A DNA stretch of 64,000 nucleotides from positions 4,133,138 through 4,197,137 of the forward strand of contig VYZI01000002.1 of the NCBI GenBank assembly GCA_013397695.1, read 5' to 3'. The notes beneath the pieces were generated by a model, which saw only the letters and a program-made list of their open reading frames with translations, did not search any database and was not told the DNA's origin. Both the position numbers and the translations under genes were made by a program. Within the stretch, counting starts at the first letter, position 1, and each line of letters opens with the position of its first letter. Shown here piece after piece: positions 23,516 to 35,030 of this stretch. The stretch is from Centropus unirufus. Its lineage: Eukaryota; Chordata; Aves; Cuculiformes; Centropidae.

Positions 23516-24299
23516 ATGTCATGCTCTTCCACTAATTCTTGCATGTTTAGTTGTTTCCATATGATTTTCAGGTGTCTAGTTAGTGCAAATCTCTTGGAGA
23601 GACTTTGCTGTGTCTTCCTTAACTAATTTGACCTTCTATCACCAACTTGTTTCTTCAAATTCCCCTCCAGGAAATATATTCAGGTGTAGTTACTTCTCAT
23701 CCATGGTTTCGCATATTGTTACCCTTTACCACAGGATTTTCCCTGCATACCTTCCTTTATTACAAGAAACATTTCTATCACATTAGTCTGCCAAGCTTCT
23801 TTCTTAAAACTTTCTTTGCATATTTTTCAGAAGAAAAACTTTTGGGCTTAAAATGTTCATTATTATGAATGGTAAATCTTTACCAACAGAGCTGAAACGT
23901 ACTTCCATTTTCCACTCAGAAAGCCTGAGATTTTCTTAAAAATATATCTAATTACTTATTTCTGATTTTTAATAAAACATATTTGATTATTTAAATTTAC
24001 TATGTTGGTGTTTCCATGTGTACTGGTAGGTACTGGAGTATATATCATTACTAAAATGCGCCTGGTTAATATAGCTGTATATAAATAACTACATGTATTT
24101 TTTAGGTTTTATATAAATATATGCATAATGAATACTACGGCTATAAAGACTTTTTAAATAAAAAAGATTAAATCTCATTTTTTTTAAAAGTTGTTATTAA
24201 AAAATCCATCCTGTTTGTGAACCTCAACTCACACAGTTTTTGTTCTAAATCAAACTAAAAGAAAAGTAAGCAAAAAATGAACTGGAGTTAATTAAAGTA

Positions 24300-24510
24300 T
24301 ATTTTTAAGCAGTTTTACTATAAAAAGCTATTAAAAAATCCTCCATTAATGAGATGCAGCTTGATTAGAAAGTCACTTTAAACCCCTTGCCTGTTTTCAG
24401 TTCTCTGGGAGAATGGCAAAAAGAATTGTTCAGTTTAATTGTGTAGAATTCATTAATAAAATAGTGCTAATGCACATTGGCTACCCTGGTAAGCCGTGTC
24501 TTATATAAGT
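24300..24510. promoter_or_regulatory. Candidate conserved non-coding element
   Basis: A compact AT-rich block with many homeodomain-type cores: CCATTAATGA near 24343, TTGATTAG near 24361, TTTAATTG near 24435 and CATTAATAAA near 24452. It has no simple-sequence or repeat character. This motif density is typical of developmental enhancers in gene deserts, but conservation cannot be judged from one sequence. Confidence 0.2.
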
Positions 24511-25270
24511 TTGATTCAACTAGACAAATGACCTGTTTTTAAAAGGAGATGGAAACATTTGCAGAAAACTTCTGGGCTGTCAGATGTGCAGAGGGTTTAT
24601 AGTAACTACAGAAAAAAAAGATGTTTAATCAAATTATTCAGACAGAGAAGGTCAGAGAAGCCTAGTTAAAAGCCAAGAAGGGAAAATCAGCATTTGTGAC
24701 TGAATCCTTATATCAGCACACCTGTCCCCTTGGTATGTCAGTGGTCTCTCTGCCAGTCACTACTGGAATGCAGCAGAAGTAATCTGACATGCTGTGCAGA
24801 AAAGGTTGATCTGTTCACTCAGGTCTGTACCTTTTCTAGTTCTAGCGGAATTCACCTCCATCTGAGAGAAACAAGGTCCTTTGTTATGAATTAAACACAG
24901 GGGAAGAACACCACCAGAGAAGATTCTGGTCTTGTAGGAGGAGTGGAAAGACTCCTAGTACACTTCATTCAACACTGTGACCAATCACAGAGAAAGAAAC
25001 CAATTTTATGCACTAGTGGTACCTGTAGAGTTAAAATGTGCCTATATACTGCAAATATCATCCGTCATTTACTCAAGAAACTGTTTTAAAAAAATACTAT
25101 TTTTCAATTTGGCTATTGGTCTATCATAACGGAACAACAACCTACAGCCCAGTTCTGGTTTCTTTTGCCCATACAGTTCATTGTCTGCGGTGGAATAATT
25201 TTTACCTTTCCTGGCCAAGCCAAGATTTTGATGTGCAGAGTTAAGAAACATAGTTTTCTTTCTAATTAGT

Positions 25271-25848
25271 CACAGAATTATAGAACATTTGAGATTTGAA
25301 GGGACCATTGGAGGTTAGCTGGACCACCGCCCTTGCTCAACCAGAGCCATTTATGGTTGATTGCATAGGATCATGTCCAGATGGCTTTTGAGTACCTCCA
25401 AGAATGGAGGCTCTGCAACCCCTCTGGGAAACCGGTACCAGTGTTCTATCACCCTTACAGTAGGAAAATGTTTCCTGATGTTCAGACGGAACCTCCCATG
25501 TTTAATTTTTCATCTGTTGCCTCTGTTCCTGTCTCTAGGCACCACTGAAAAGAGCCTGGCTCCATGTTCTACGCATCCTCCTTTCATGTGTTTATAGACA
25601 TTGACAAGATATCCCTGAGCCTTCTCTTCTGCACACTGAACAGTCCCGAGCTCTCTCAGCCTTCCCTTATAGGATAGAGTGTCCAGCCCCTTCATCATCT
25701 CAGTAGTCCTCCAGACTCTCTCCAGCCTGTCCATATCTCTCCTGGACTAGGAAGGCAGCACTCATTCTATGTTTGGACTTACCAGTACAGAGTAGAGGGA
25801 TCACCTCCTTTGACCTGCTGGCAATATTTTGACCTGCTGGCACCCCAT
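25271..25848 (-). mobile_element. CR1 LINE copy, 3' ORF2 end plus 3' UTR, minus orientation
   Basis: The longest CR1 piece in the minus orientation. The end at 25271 reads CACAGAATTATAGAACATTT, the complement of the terminal ATTCTATG-like repeat. Further in come CTGATGTTCAGACGGAACCT, GCACCACTGAAAAGAGCCTG and the ORF2-coding part. Read on the minus strand (25742 downwards) it gives a decayed peptide with LERVWRTTEMMKGLDTLSYK, the conserved tail region of CR1 ORF2, ahead of frame damage. The match continues past 25790 into GATCACCTCCTTTGACCTGC and fades near 25848. It is non-autonomous and 5' truncated. Confidence 0.93.
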
Positions 25849-28800
25849 AAGGAGAGCCTTGTAAGCAGTTCCTTCTCTGCTTGTTGGAAGACACAGAAAT
25901 ATGCTGTTTTCAGTCTTTTTGTGCTCAATTTGTGCTCTGCATCTCCCTCCTGCTGACATATTCCTCGCATTTCTCTACTTTAAACAATGCTGAAGATAGC
26001 AGACTTTCAGGTTTCATTGAGTCATCCCATATCTAAGAAAAAGCAGAGGAAGCATTTTCTTATACTTTCCTAAAGAAGGGGAAAATAGCCAAGTAGATTA
26101 TTGCAATTCCTTTCTTCTAAAAATACCTGCCAATGCTTCCATTTTCCAAGTTACACCTGCCTCGTACAGGAGAGGCCTAATATGTGATGTTCACATTTAT
26201 GTGCTTCTCCTTCAACTGGACTTCTATGTACACATAGAGTTATGCAAGTTCAAGACTGTATGAAATAAAAAAAAATCTGTTTACCTCTTTGGTTAACTGC
26301 TTGAGGTGCAGGAGGCCAGCAGTCCATAGGTTTTCAGGTAAAGCTGCTTATCCAGGGGTGAGAGAAATTTGTGTGGTAAAAGCCTTCTATCCATCATGTT
26401 TCCACTCCCTAGAATCATTTTAGGGCAGCTGGGAAAGAGGGACCTTACTGACTGCCTAAGAGAAGACTCACTTGAATGCAAATAAATATTGAGTACCTAG
26501 AATAAGTCAGTAGTAGTCAGTGCAAAAATAGACACTCCTGGAGGAGTGATCTCTTCCCTATGAGCCCTAAGCATGTTGAGAGGAATCGCCTTTTCGCTGT
26601 AGAGGGAACCTGTAGCACCTGTAGAAGGAGTTCATAGTACTGTCTTACTTTGCCTAACCTTCAGGAATTACGCTTAGATAAACTGGATCCTAACATAAGA
26701 TGTTACTTTTGTTCTGATCTTGATTCCCTCTGCTGGACAAGTATAGCTGATTGCATACCAGAAGACAGAGCAAGCTCCACACATTTGTGGCCATAGGTAG
26801 GCCACCCAAGTGAATGCAAAGTGAATTTAACCTGTGCCCAAAGTGACCTCAGCTTCCTGCAAGATGCAAGCAGTACAGCTTTGGACATGCAATTCAAGAG
26901 GAAAATGAGTAGTTAATTTCCTTCATCTACTGGGCAAATTTAGCTGATTGTATAGAAGAGGGCGGAGAGAGACCAAAGCAGGATAAAGTGAATTTCAATA
27001 ATAATTTAAATAATAATTCAATGACCTGATTCTTTATCTGTACTTTGTTATTTAGAATCAAGGGATCATGATGTCCAGCTAACACTTCATTTTGTGTTTC
27101 TGAACTAATATGATTCATCAACAAAGAAATAAAGGTCCTTTTTCAACTGACTGTGTTTGGCTTAGAGGTCTCTAGTCCTATTTCCTCAGCCCCTGCAGGC
27201 TACCTTGAATACCAGTGGAAAATCTCGCTGTGACATCTGCTAGTAGCTGTATGAATGAGCGCTGTGTGAATATGCATTTGACCCAAAGACATGTGTCATT
27301 CCTTGTGGCTTTTCAGGAATGCAGCATAAAAATGCAAGTATGTGAAGAGCTGCAGTAGACAGGGCAATTTACTCCACTAGAAGGAGAAGCCACAAGTTGT
27401 TATGAAATCCTCCTAGGCTGGTTGAATCTTTCTCCTGTGTTCTCCCACACAGTGTGGAGAACGAGTTAAGTGCAATGAACAATATTACACATTTTTTTTA
27501 TAACAGATGGGGGACATCATTTATGTGGATTTGAACAATTTCATTTAAAGCCAGGTTCTGTTACGATTCACCATGCTGTGATTTTTCTCATGTCTAGTAT
27601 CTCTAGTCCAGGCTGATTCTAGTCTAAGTAGGGGACTGAGTCATCTCACTGGTCCACTGCATGATATCTGGACCACCCTTTCTTCAGCCGAGAAATAAGG
27701 AGAATTTGGAGAAGCAAAACAGACGATGTGCTGCCTCTGTGTCCAGTGTTGCTGATTATACATGAAGGAGGAGACAGGCCACATCTGTTCAGGTGCTGCA
27801 GAAATATGTCTTTATCCTCAACATTCCAGGCTCCAAAGGGCAGTCTGGGGCAAAATAGATTAGTGTATGTACTTTTTATACAGCAGGAGCTGTCTCTGGA
27901 AGAACTTACCAAGGCTTGGTCAGGGCTAGGGACCACTGTTAGGTAGATTATGGGACAGGACACCACAAGCCATATATGCCATTCTAAACAATTTGTTCCT
28001 GCCTGTCCTCTTCAATGCCACCCTCTCTTTCCAGAGACCTGTCATACTTACCTGTCTTTCCATTATGTAACAGCTGTGTGTCCATAGCATGATTAGACTG
28101 TTATGATGCGTTCTTGACAAGGCATGTCTTCTGCATGTGCGTGCGTGTAAATTTAGGTGACCTGAGGCTGTTTGTATGCCCCATTATGTGAACGAGGACA
28201 TGTTTCTCTCATGACAGTGGGATACATGCTTTTGGGGAAAGTGGCAGGTACATAAAAGTAGACACTCTTCATGTGACCTTGCAAATATTTACAAACAGAT
28301 GTGGATGATGGCCCTGCACCTGCAGTTAGATTACAGGATGGGTGGATATTTGCTTACATGAAAGGGATGAATCATAGTGTACAGGAGTCACATGGATTCA
28401 TGACAGCTTTATTAACATGAAAAGTTGGACACTGCTATTTAGGTTACTCATTACATCTAATCTTTACATCACAGGCATTTATGTAATGAAAAAAATCTTT
28501 TCTGAAGTGAAAGGTCGATAGATGCAGTTCATGTAGAAGTGTTGTGATTTAAGATCAGACTGGCACTACAGAGACTAAATGGAGTAGATACTCTAATGCT
28601 TTAATCATAGATGCAAGAAACTTTACAAATGACACAACTTCCCTGCCCCATGGGAGACACAATGAAATCTAGAAGTTAAGAGGGAACCAATATAGTGGTT
28701 CCAGCTGTGTGAGTTTTTTCAGTTGTGTGGTACATTGTCATGAGGTAGGGCTTGAGGTCCATTTAATTTAAGTGACATCAGATGGCAATAGTTATAGCAT

Positions 28801-29593
28801 TGGTTAGAGACCATTTAATTTTTGACTAGTTTATTCAATGTCCTTCAACCCAACAACTAGCTGGCACCGGTGCTTACAATCAGCTTGTCTCAAAAACTTT
28901 CCACAAAGGTAATATCACAGTGGTTAACAGGTTGTTTACACTCAGTATACTATATTTTTAGAACTAAGCTGCACTGTATCCTATAGGGTTAAGTAAAGTT
29001 TATATGCTAGCAGCTCTAGTCAAGAAGTCCATCCCATGCCAATTGCCAGGAGCAACTTTTTAAGCTTAAATTTTTTGTGCTGTAGTTGTTCATATTTGTC
29101 AATGTAAACAACTAGACTAGATTTAATTCTGACCTCAAGACTTCATTTAAAAAATATCTGAAAAAAGAATATATTATTTGATGACCTAAAGTTACTAACT
29201 CTGTTACACCGTGATTTTTATATAGCTTATATTAGTTTCTTTTGATTGATGTGGAATGATAATACTGATAGCATCCATTGAAAAAAACCTCGAAGTCTAA
29301 AATGGTGTATATGAACTAGTCTGTCAGAAAAGATAATACAACAATAGACTGGGCAATGCATAATTCCATCGAGTAATATATAGCCCTCTCTCCTGCACAT
29401 CTACCCATCGATTCTTTTGCATTGAAGCTTTTTCTTTTGTGTTTGCATTCAAGATTTTCCTTTTGTGCTTGCATTCCACACAAATACTGAAGTATCTGGT
29501 TTAGTCAGCTCTTGGTACTGAATTGTTAAAGAAAATCGTGTTTCTGAAGTATAAAATGTTGTAAAGAGAAATAATTCTCTCATAGAAACAGGT
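25849..29593. other. Gene-free DNA between repeats
   Basis: Nothing I can support as a gene. Open frames are at most 106 codons (27646-27966, minus) with no domain I recognise. No further CR1 terminus was seen. Confidence 0.5.
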
Positions 29594-29636
29594 GAACAGT
29601 AGAACAATAGAACAGAAGAATAGAAGAATAGAACAG
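29594..29636 (+). repeat. AGAA(C/T)A-type short tandem repeat
   Basis: Imperfect units of the form AGAACA and AGAATAG are repeated about six times. It is a small purine-rich minisatellite-like patch. Confidence 0.75.
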
Positions 29637-29890
29637 TTCTTTGCATATACTGATTCCAGCTTCCCTGAGAAACTATGTCTGTCACAGAAACTTTGGAGAC
29701 AGGGAGATTCAGAAACTGATATTCAGATTAAAAAAAAACAAACAATAAAAATATTTTTAAAGTCACATTTAAATATACAGTTAAATAATGGAAATTATGC
29801 TGCATTTTGTTGGACTTGCATTAGTTGCATATAATTTCTGCTAGGATGGACTTCCTTTGAAAAAAGTCTCAGTTTGTGTCTTTGATTTGT

Positions 29891-29926
29891 GCATATTGCA
29901 TATTGCATATTGCATTGTGCATATGT
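29891..29926 (+). repeat. GCATATT heptamer tandem repeat
   Basis: Three exact GCATATT units (29891-29911) are followed by degenerate GCATTGT and GCATATG units. On the other strand each unit reads AATATGC, close to the POU octamer half-site. Confidence 0.85.
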
Positions 29927-30263
29927 AAGGTTTTGCGCACAGAAAGCCTGCAATTCTTCCCCTTTATGCCATCACTGGGTATGACCTGTAGCAAATGGCA
30001 GGAAAGTGCTGTGCAGCAGTAGTGAGGCCAGCAACTCCCAGAAAGTGAAGTGGCAGAGTCTGATTTATAGGCCTGAAATGATATGTGTGACCCAGGGATG
30101 ATCCGTATGCCGTTGCTGTGTGCACTGTCTGTAACTTTCCATTCTCTGTAGGGTTGTGCTGTACTATTTCTAACACATAACAGTGTGAGAAGGTGTTTCA
30201 TCATCAGTAGAAATGTACTGTGTGACAGCAGAGCTGCTCAGGAATGTTGTGTCTTTGCAGCAT

Positions 30264-30280
30264 CTTATCTTGAAGATAAG
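30264..30280. promoter_or_regulatory. Inverted pair of GATA motifs
   Basis: CTTATCTT and AAGATAAG flank a single G, giving a perfect 17-base inverted repeat that carries AGATAAG, the preferred GATA-factor site, on each strand. Palindromic GATA pairs are known high-affinity sites; function here is inferred. Confidence 0.3.
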
Positions 30281-33200
30281 GAATATCCAGATGCTTGCTC
30301 CTCGTCTCTTCTGGCACCTTGGCCACGTTCTGAGGGGAGCATGGGAGGGTGGCCGTGAGCAGCTGGAGCCGGACTCTGCTTTATAGGGTGAAGTAATTTG
30401 GTTTTTTTTCAATAGTACAAAGGCTAAGCCCATCACATCAAGGAAGGGAGACCTCACCCATGGGTAAAGGTACTTCATGGGCCTCCAATTACCTCCTCTG
30501 CTGCAGAAAAGAAAGTTGTCTCCCTCCAATGACTGCAGGTCTGGAGGATGTTTGGGTAATTGGTGGTGTATTCTTTTTAATCACTGTATTAATTCTTGTA
30601 TGGTTATGATTTTTTTTTGCATGGAGGGAGCCTTCCCTGTGGTAAAACACATGGGTACCATAATTGTTTGTTCAGCATATGCCGAACCCTACATCTGATG
30701 AGCCTCCTGTCCAATGCCTTCTGGAGTCAAAAAGAAGAAGGGGATGTCAGTAAGGGAAAACATGCCCTGAAGCCACTTTTTGCATTAAGTTCCTCTTGTT
30801 GTGGTGATGCAGATGTGAGATCCAGTAACGGGGCTGGAGAGGTCATGCTGGAGAGTGTGGCTCTGGGCAACCATTGCTGTGGAGCAGCTGCTCCATGGCT
30901 GGAGCCTAGCATTTCCCTGGAAGGGAAGGGCACTTGGAGAAGCACTGGAAGCTTCCTGCCCTGTCAGGGTTCTGCTGTGCAGAACCAGGAGTTATCCTGC
31001 AGGTTGTCATGGAGAGAGACTGGAGAGTTCAGGAGGCTCTCTTTTTCCCTGGTACACTTCATGCCCTCTCAGCCTTTATGGGGCTGTATTGCCTTTGATC
31101 ACTTGTCCTTAATTATGCTAGAGTTGACCAGGGAGCAGCAAGCACCTTGCAGTGATTTGGCTGGATTGATTCACTGTGGTTATAGATCAGGCAACTTAGG
31201 GGTTTTGCCTGTACCAAGTCTGATCTCAGTTTCCTGGGAGATGTACCATTAAATGGCCCCTTTACTCTCCTATAACACAACAGTTATTTTAAGTTCACAA
31301 AAACGGTCAAGAAAAATCTCAGCTTCTCTGCCATGCAAACACAGAAAGCCAGTTGGAGCTCTGCTAGCTGACTGGGTTTGTCTCCTCTTACAGCAGGGTC
31401 ACGAGTAGAGTTCACAGCAGAGTTCCTAGGAAATGATGTTGAGACTACTTGTGTTATCGTGAAAAATTCTAGATCTGTCATACATACAGCTGCTTTGCAG
31501 CAGAGTGCTTCCTTCAACATGTGAACACATCTGAACTATACCTTTGAAGCCCTTGCATTAAAACAAGGTCTCATACTCAGAGTAGCTAACAGTTCAGATC
31601 ATAATATGATCAGTCAAACAAATGACTTTTAAAAGCTTTCCTGTATAACATGACCTAGGGAAGTGCATTAGCCAAGTAAATATATTGTTAATTTGTTTTT
31701 CCATGAGTGATTTCTCTGTAAGTGACCTACTGCTTTCTTGGAATACAGAAATGTTTATAAAGAGAAGGCAATCTAAAGGAAATATTTTTGTTTTTCGAGA
31801 AAGCTTGTACACAAAACCAGGACACTCAAGTTTCTCTGGGTTTATATTTTTTAGAGTGACATGCCTTTGTTACTTTGTGTTCCTTTATCTCCAGGTCAAA
31901 GGAGTCATGCTGTACATTATAACAGTCATACTGTTTTCATTTTCTCAACTTCTATGTTCAGGCTATGCCTTTAAAAAAGACAAATTCATCTTGTGACTTT
32001 CTGCTCCGTGACATGTTATATAATTTGATGTGTATTTATTTATATCCCTCCATTGCAAAGAACGACAGTTTTCACCAAAAGAAAACAAGACATTCCTTCT
32101 CATTCGTTTGGGGATCCAAGTTGTATCTGAACAATTTGCCTTTACTGTTTGCTTCTAGACTGAGAACAGGAAATATAGATCTGGAATGAAGAATATGACA
32201 AAGCATATGGCACTGGAGCTCATCTTTTTTAATCAAGGTTGTCCCATGGTAGACTGTGCCTGAAATTTTCATGCAATTATGCTTTTCTGATGTGTTAACA
32301 AGTAAGTCTACATCTACTGTAAACTGATATTCAGCAGATTTGTTAGTATGCAGATCTTTGCAAGATAATCAAAACAGCACTTAGGAAGTATTGCAATAAT
32401 AAATTTCTTAGAGCAGATGTCCCTTAGCAGATTTTGTCTCTGTCACTTCAGTGATAAATCTTTCTACTTTCTTAACCTTTAACTGCAGTTGCATGTTTAC
32501 CTTGGTTATAAGAAATAAAAGGAACTAATAAGAATTTTATAAAGTGAGCGTGATTTACCCACTTGCTTGGATTCTAACCTACAGTGGCTTAAAAACCCTT
32601 TGTGCCATGGATGTCCTTGGTGAGTATAGGTAGACTTTGAAGCTGTGAGAATTGCATACCCAGATGCCATTGAGAAAGTAAGCATTATTCTCCTTGTGCC
32701 TTTGCCAAGCATAATTTGTAACAATATTTGTTCCCTTCCTCCTATCTTAAGCTGAAGATAAGTTGTTTGAGTATTAAGAGATACTTAGAGACTGTAACTA
32801 CATTTTTACAAGAAAATTAAACAATGTCAGGAAATATTTATTAACCTTGATGACAAGTGATGTGGTCTAACCATGTCTGTAAGCAAACCACCTGTTGAGA
32901 AAGGTCCTTGGCTTGTGTTAATACCTAACCTTTGCTAAGAATTTCTTGTTCCAGTCAATTCTGGGGATGTTCTGAATGGGATGGAAAATGGCATTTTCAT
33001 GTCAAGAACATTCCCTGGCATTGTTTATTTTACTTATACATTTATTGTCTGTGGTGAGGGAGGATATAGAAGTACTTTAATATGTAGAACTTGTTTGTAC
33101 TTGCCTTGCCAAGTAGAGCTGTGTGAACCTCTTATTTGCAAAATAAAGCTCTGAAGAGCATTGTCTAAATGATGAGATATTGATGAAACTCTTTCTTTCG

Positions 33201-33607
33201 TCTTTATTGTGGCACCGACTGTCATTAAGCATAGCTTGTAGTGCTCCACTGCCTAGAAGCTTCTGCACTGTACAATGTGAAGAGTCATTAAAATAGTGGA
33301 AAAATAAGCAGAAAGATGTGCTTCTATCACTCAAGGGTGATGATGCAGCAATGATGGAAAAGAGGAGATGGTAGGAGAGCAGGTAGAAAATTGTAGTGTT
33401 TTCCAGGCTTCTGCACCACTTTCACTTATAAGATTGTTGGAGTGAACAAGACCTGTACTGCAGCAATTACAGAGTGATTGCAGTGATGATTTCCATTATT
33501 GAAATGATCTAGTCCTCATACCACATTGAGTTCAGTCAATGTGAAATGTGTACCTTTTAGTCTTTGTTCTTTTCCAGTAAATGTGTATATAAAAAATTAG
33601 GGTTGCC
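30281..33607. other. Gene-free DNA with one long unexplained open frame
   Basis: GC content is a little higher from 30.3 to 31.2 kb. The minus frame at 30170-30529 and the plus frame at 30698-31252 are long for this DNA but resemble nothing I know. A 16-base perfect palindrome (TGGAGCAG + CTGCTCCA, 30880-30895) lies inside the second. The remainder to 33.6 kb shows nothing notable. Confidence 0.45.
30698..31252 (+). other. Unexplained 184-codon open frame, probably not a gene
   Basis: An ATG at 30698 begins a frame running to TAA at 31250. The frame is open further upstream to 30596, but only from a TTG. The predicted product is rich in Ser, Cys and Gly, has no membrane segment, signal peptide or domain I recognise, and shows no repeat pattern. 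It is the longest frame in the window after HS3ST1. Locally higher GC lowers the stop frequency, which may be the whole explanation. It could instead be part of a lineage-specific transcript. Confidence 0.12.
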
Positions 33608-33652
33608 TAATTAATTTGAAATTAATTAATTAAATTAAATTAATTTGAAACA
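33608..33652. repeat. TTAA-rich palindromic AT stretch
   Basis: Several overlapping TTAATTAA/AATTAATT units make a locally self-complementary run. The 13-mer AATTAATTTGAAA occurs at both ends. It may be simple sequence or a cluster of TAATTA homeodomain sites. Confidence 0.7.
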
Positions 33653-35000
33653 ATGGTGGCTGCTTGTTAATGACAGTGGAAGAAAAGGATACAAACAAAG
33701 AGAAAGACAGGGGGGATGAGTTCATATCTGTTCTTTCCTCAGAAGGTATTTAAGCCTAATATGAATATAGTCATGCCTGAAGTTTTTTAGTGACTCTTAC
33801 TGGAGTTTTCAAGTTTTCACTCTGAATGAACCTGAAATGCAGTCAGAACTTGTTTGCAATCAAAACTGATGGTAAGCCCTGCCAACAGCCTGAGCTGCTT
33901 CAAACAAACACCACCAGTTTACAGGTTCATTAATATCAGATGCAGTGCTCTGAAAACTGTATTGAGCAGTCCCACATGCCATGGTGACATCTGAGCAAAG
34001 ATTAAAAGGTTAATGATGAAAAAAACCAACTGCTTGTGTTTGTGGGGAAGAATCTCTCAGGCAGCAGAACCAATGACAATATGAGCATAATAAGTCTTTA
34101 TTACATTAAAAAATATATACAATTTACTGCAAACCTGAATGTCTTTTCTTCTGAGAGAGGGAGGTGACGCCTTGATAATAAAGCTCCTTGGAACTCAAGA
34201 AACAGAGGAGGCAGCCAACACATTAGGGTGTCAATAAGTACTTCTCTCAAGAATTTATACATTTCTCACAAGCTCAGTGCTTATTTTCAGTCTTGTTAGT
34301 AATACAAGCAATATGCCTTTGTTGGCTGTGCAGCAGAGCTGAAAAAGAGCAGATTGTGCATCAAGGCACAATTCAAGGTAGGAGGGGTAGACAAATGGTT
34401 GAGTTGTGCCTATTGTTGAATACTGCTTTAGCCGGTTGTGCTCCTATGACTGCTGCGGCTGTCATTTTGGAGTGCCCTTTTCTCCTGGCTTGATACTTCA
34501 AATAGTAGATTAGGGTACTAGAAGACCAGGAAGAGCCTTCTATCTCTGTCATGACCATGCTGAATTATAGTTATCTGGCTACTTTCATATATAATAGCTT
34601 TCACATCACAATTTTTGTAGGCACAAATTTTACAGCCTCAGCTGTGAAAGGCTGAGAACTTGTAGAGGATTTTTTTTGGCTGCTATAAAAATGCTAAAAT
34701 TTCATGCAATAATTTTCACCTGTTTTATTGTTCATGGTTCATGTGCATCCCTTTTCAAATAAACACTTTCCTGGTCATATTTAAAAATAGAAGAAGAATA
34801 GAAGGGACAGAAGAATTGCAATAAACTGAGAATGTTGGGATGCAAATGTCTTTGGCCTTAGGTTATTTTTCAGTTAAATATGTGCTTGTAACAGAAGGCT
34901 GAAATTAGGTTGGAATACAAGGATTTGGCTCGTTTCTGATGAATTTTCCTGAGTAGTTCTCAGAATATTTTTGTGGGTTTATTGTTGCTGTTGCAGGGAT

Positions 35001-35030
35001 TTTTGTTTGTTTGTGTTTTTGTTTGTTTGT
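35001..35030 (+). repeat. (TTTG)n microsatellite
   Basis: About seven TTTG/TTTGT units, with one interruption, followed by a degenerate T/G-rich tail to about 35050. Confidence 0.85.
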
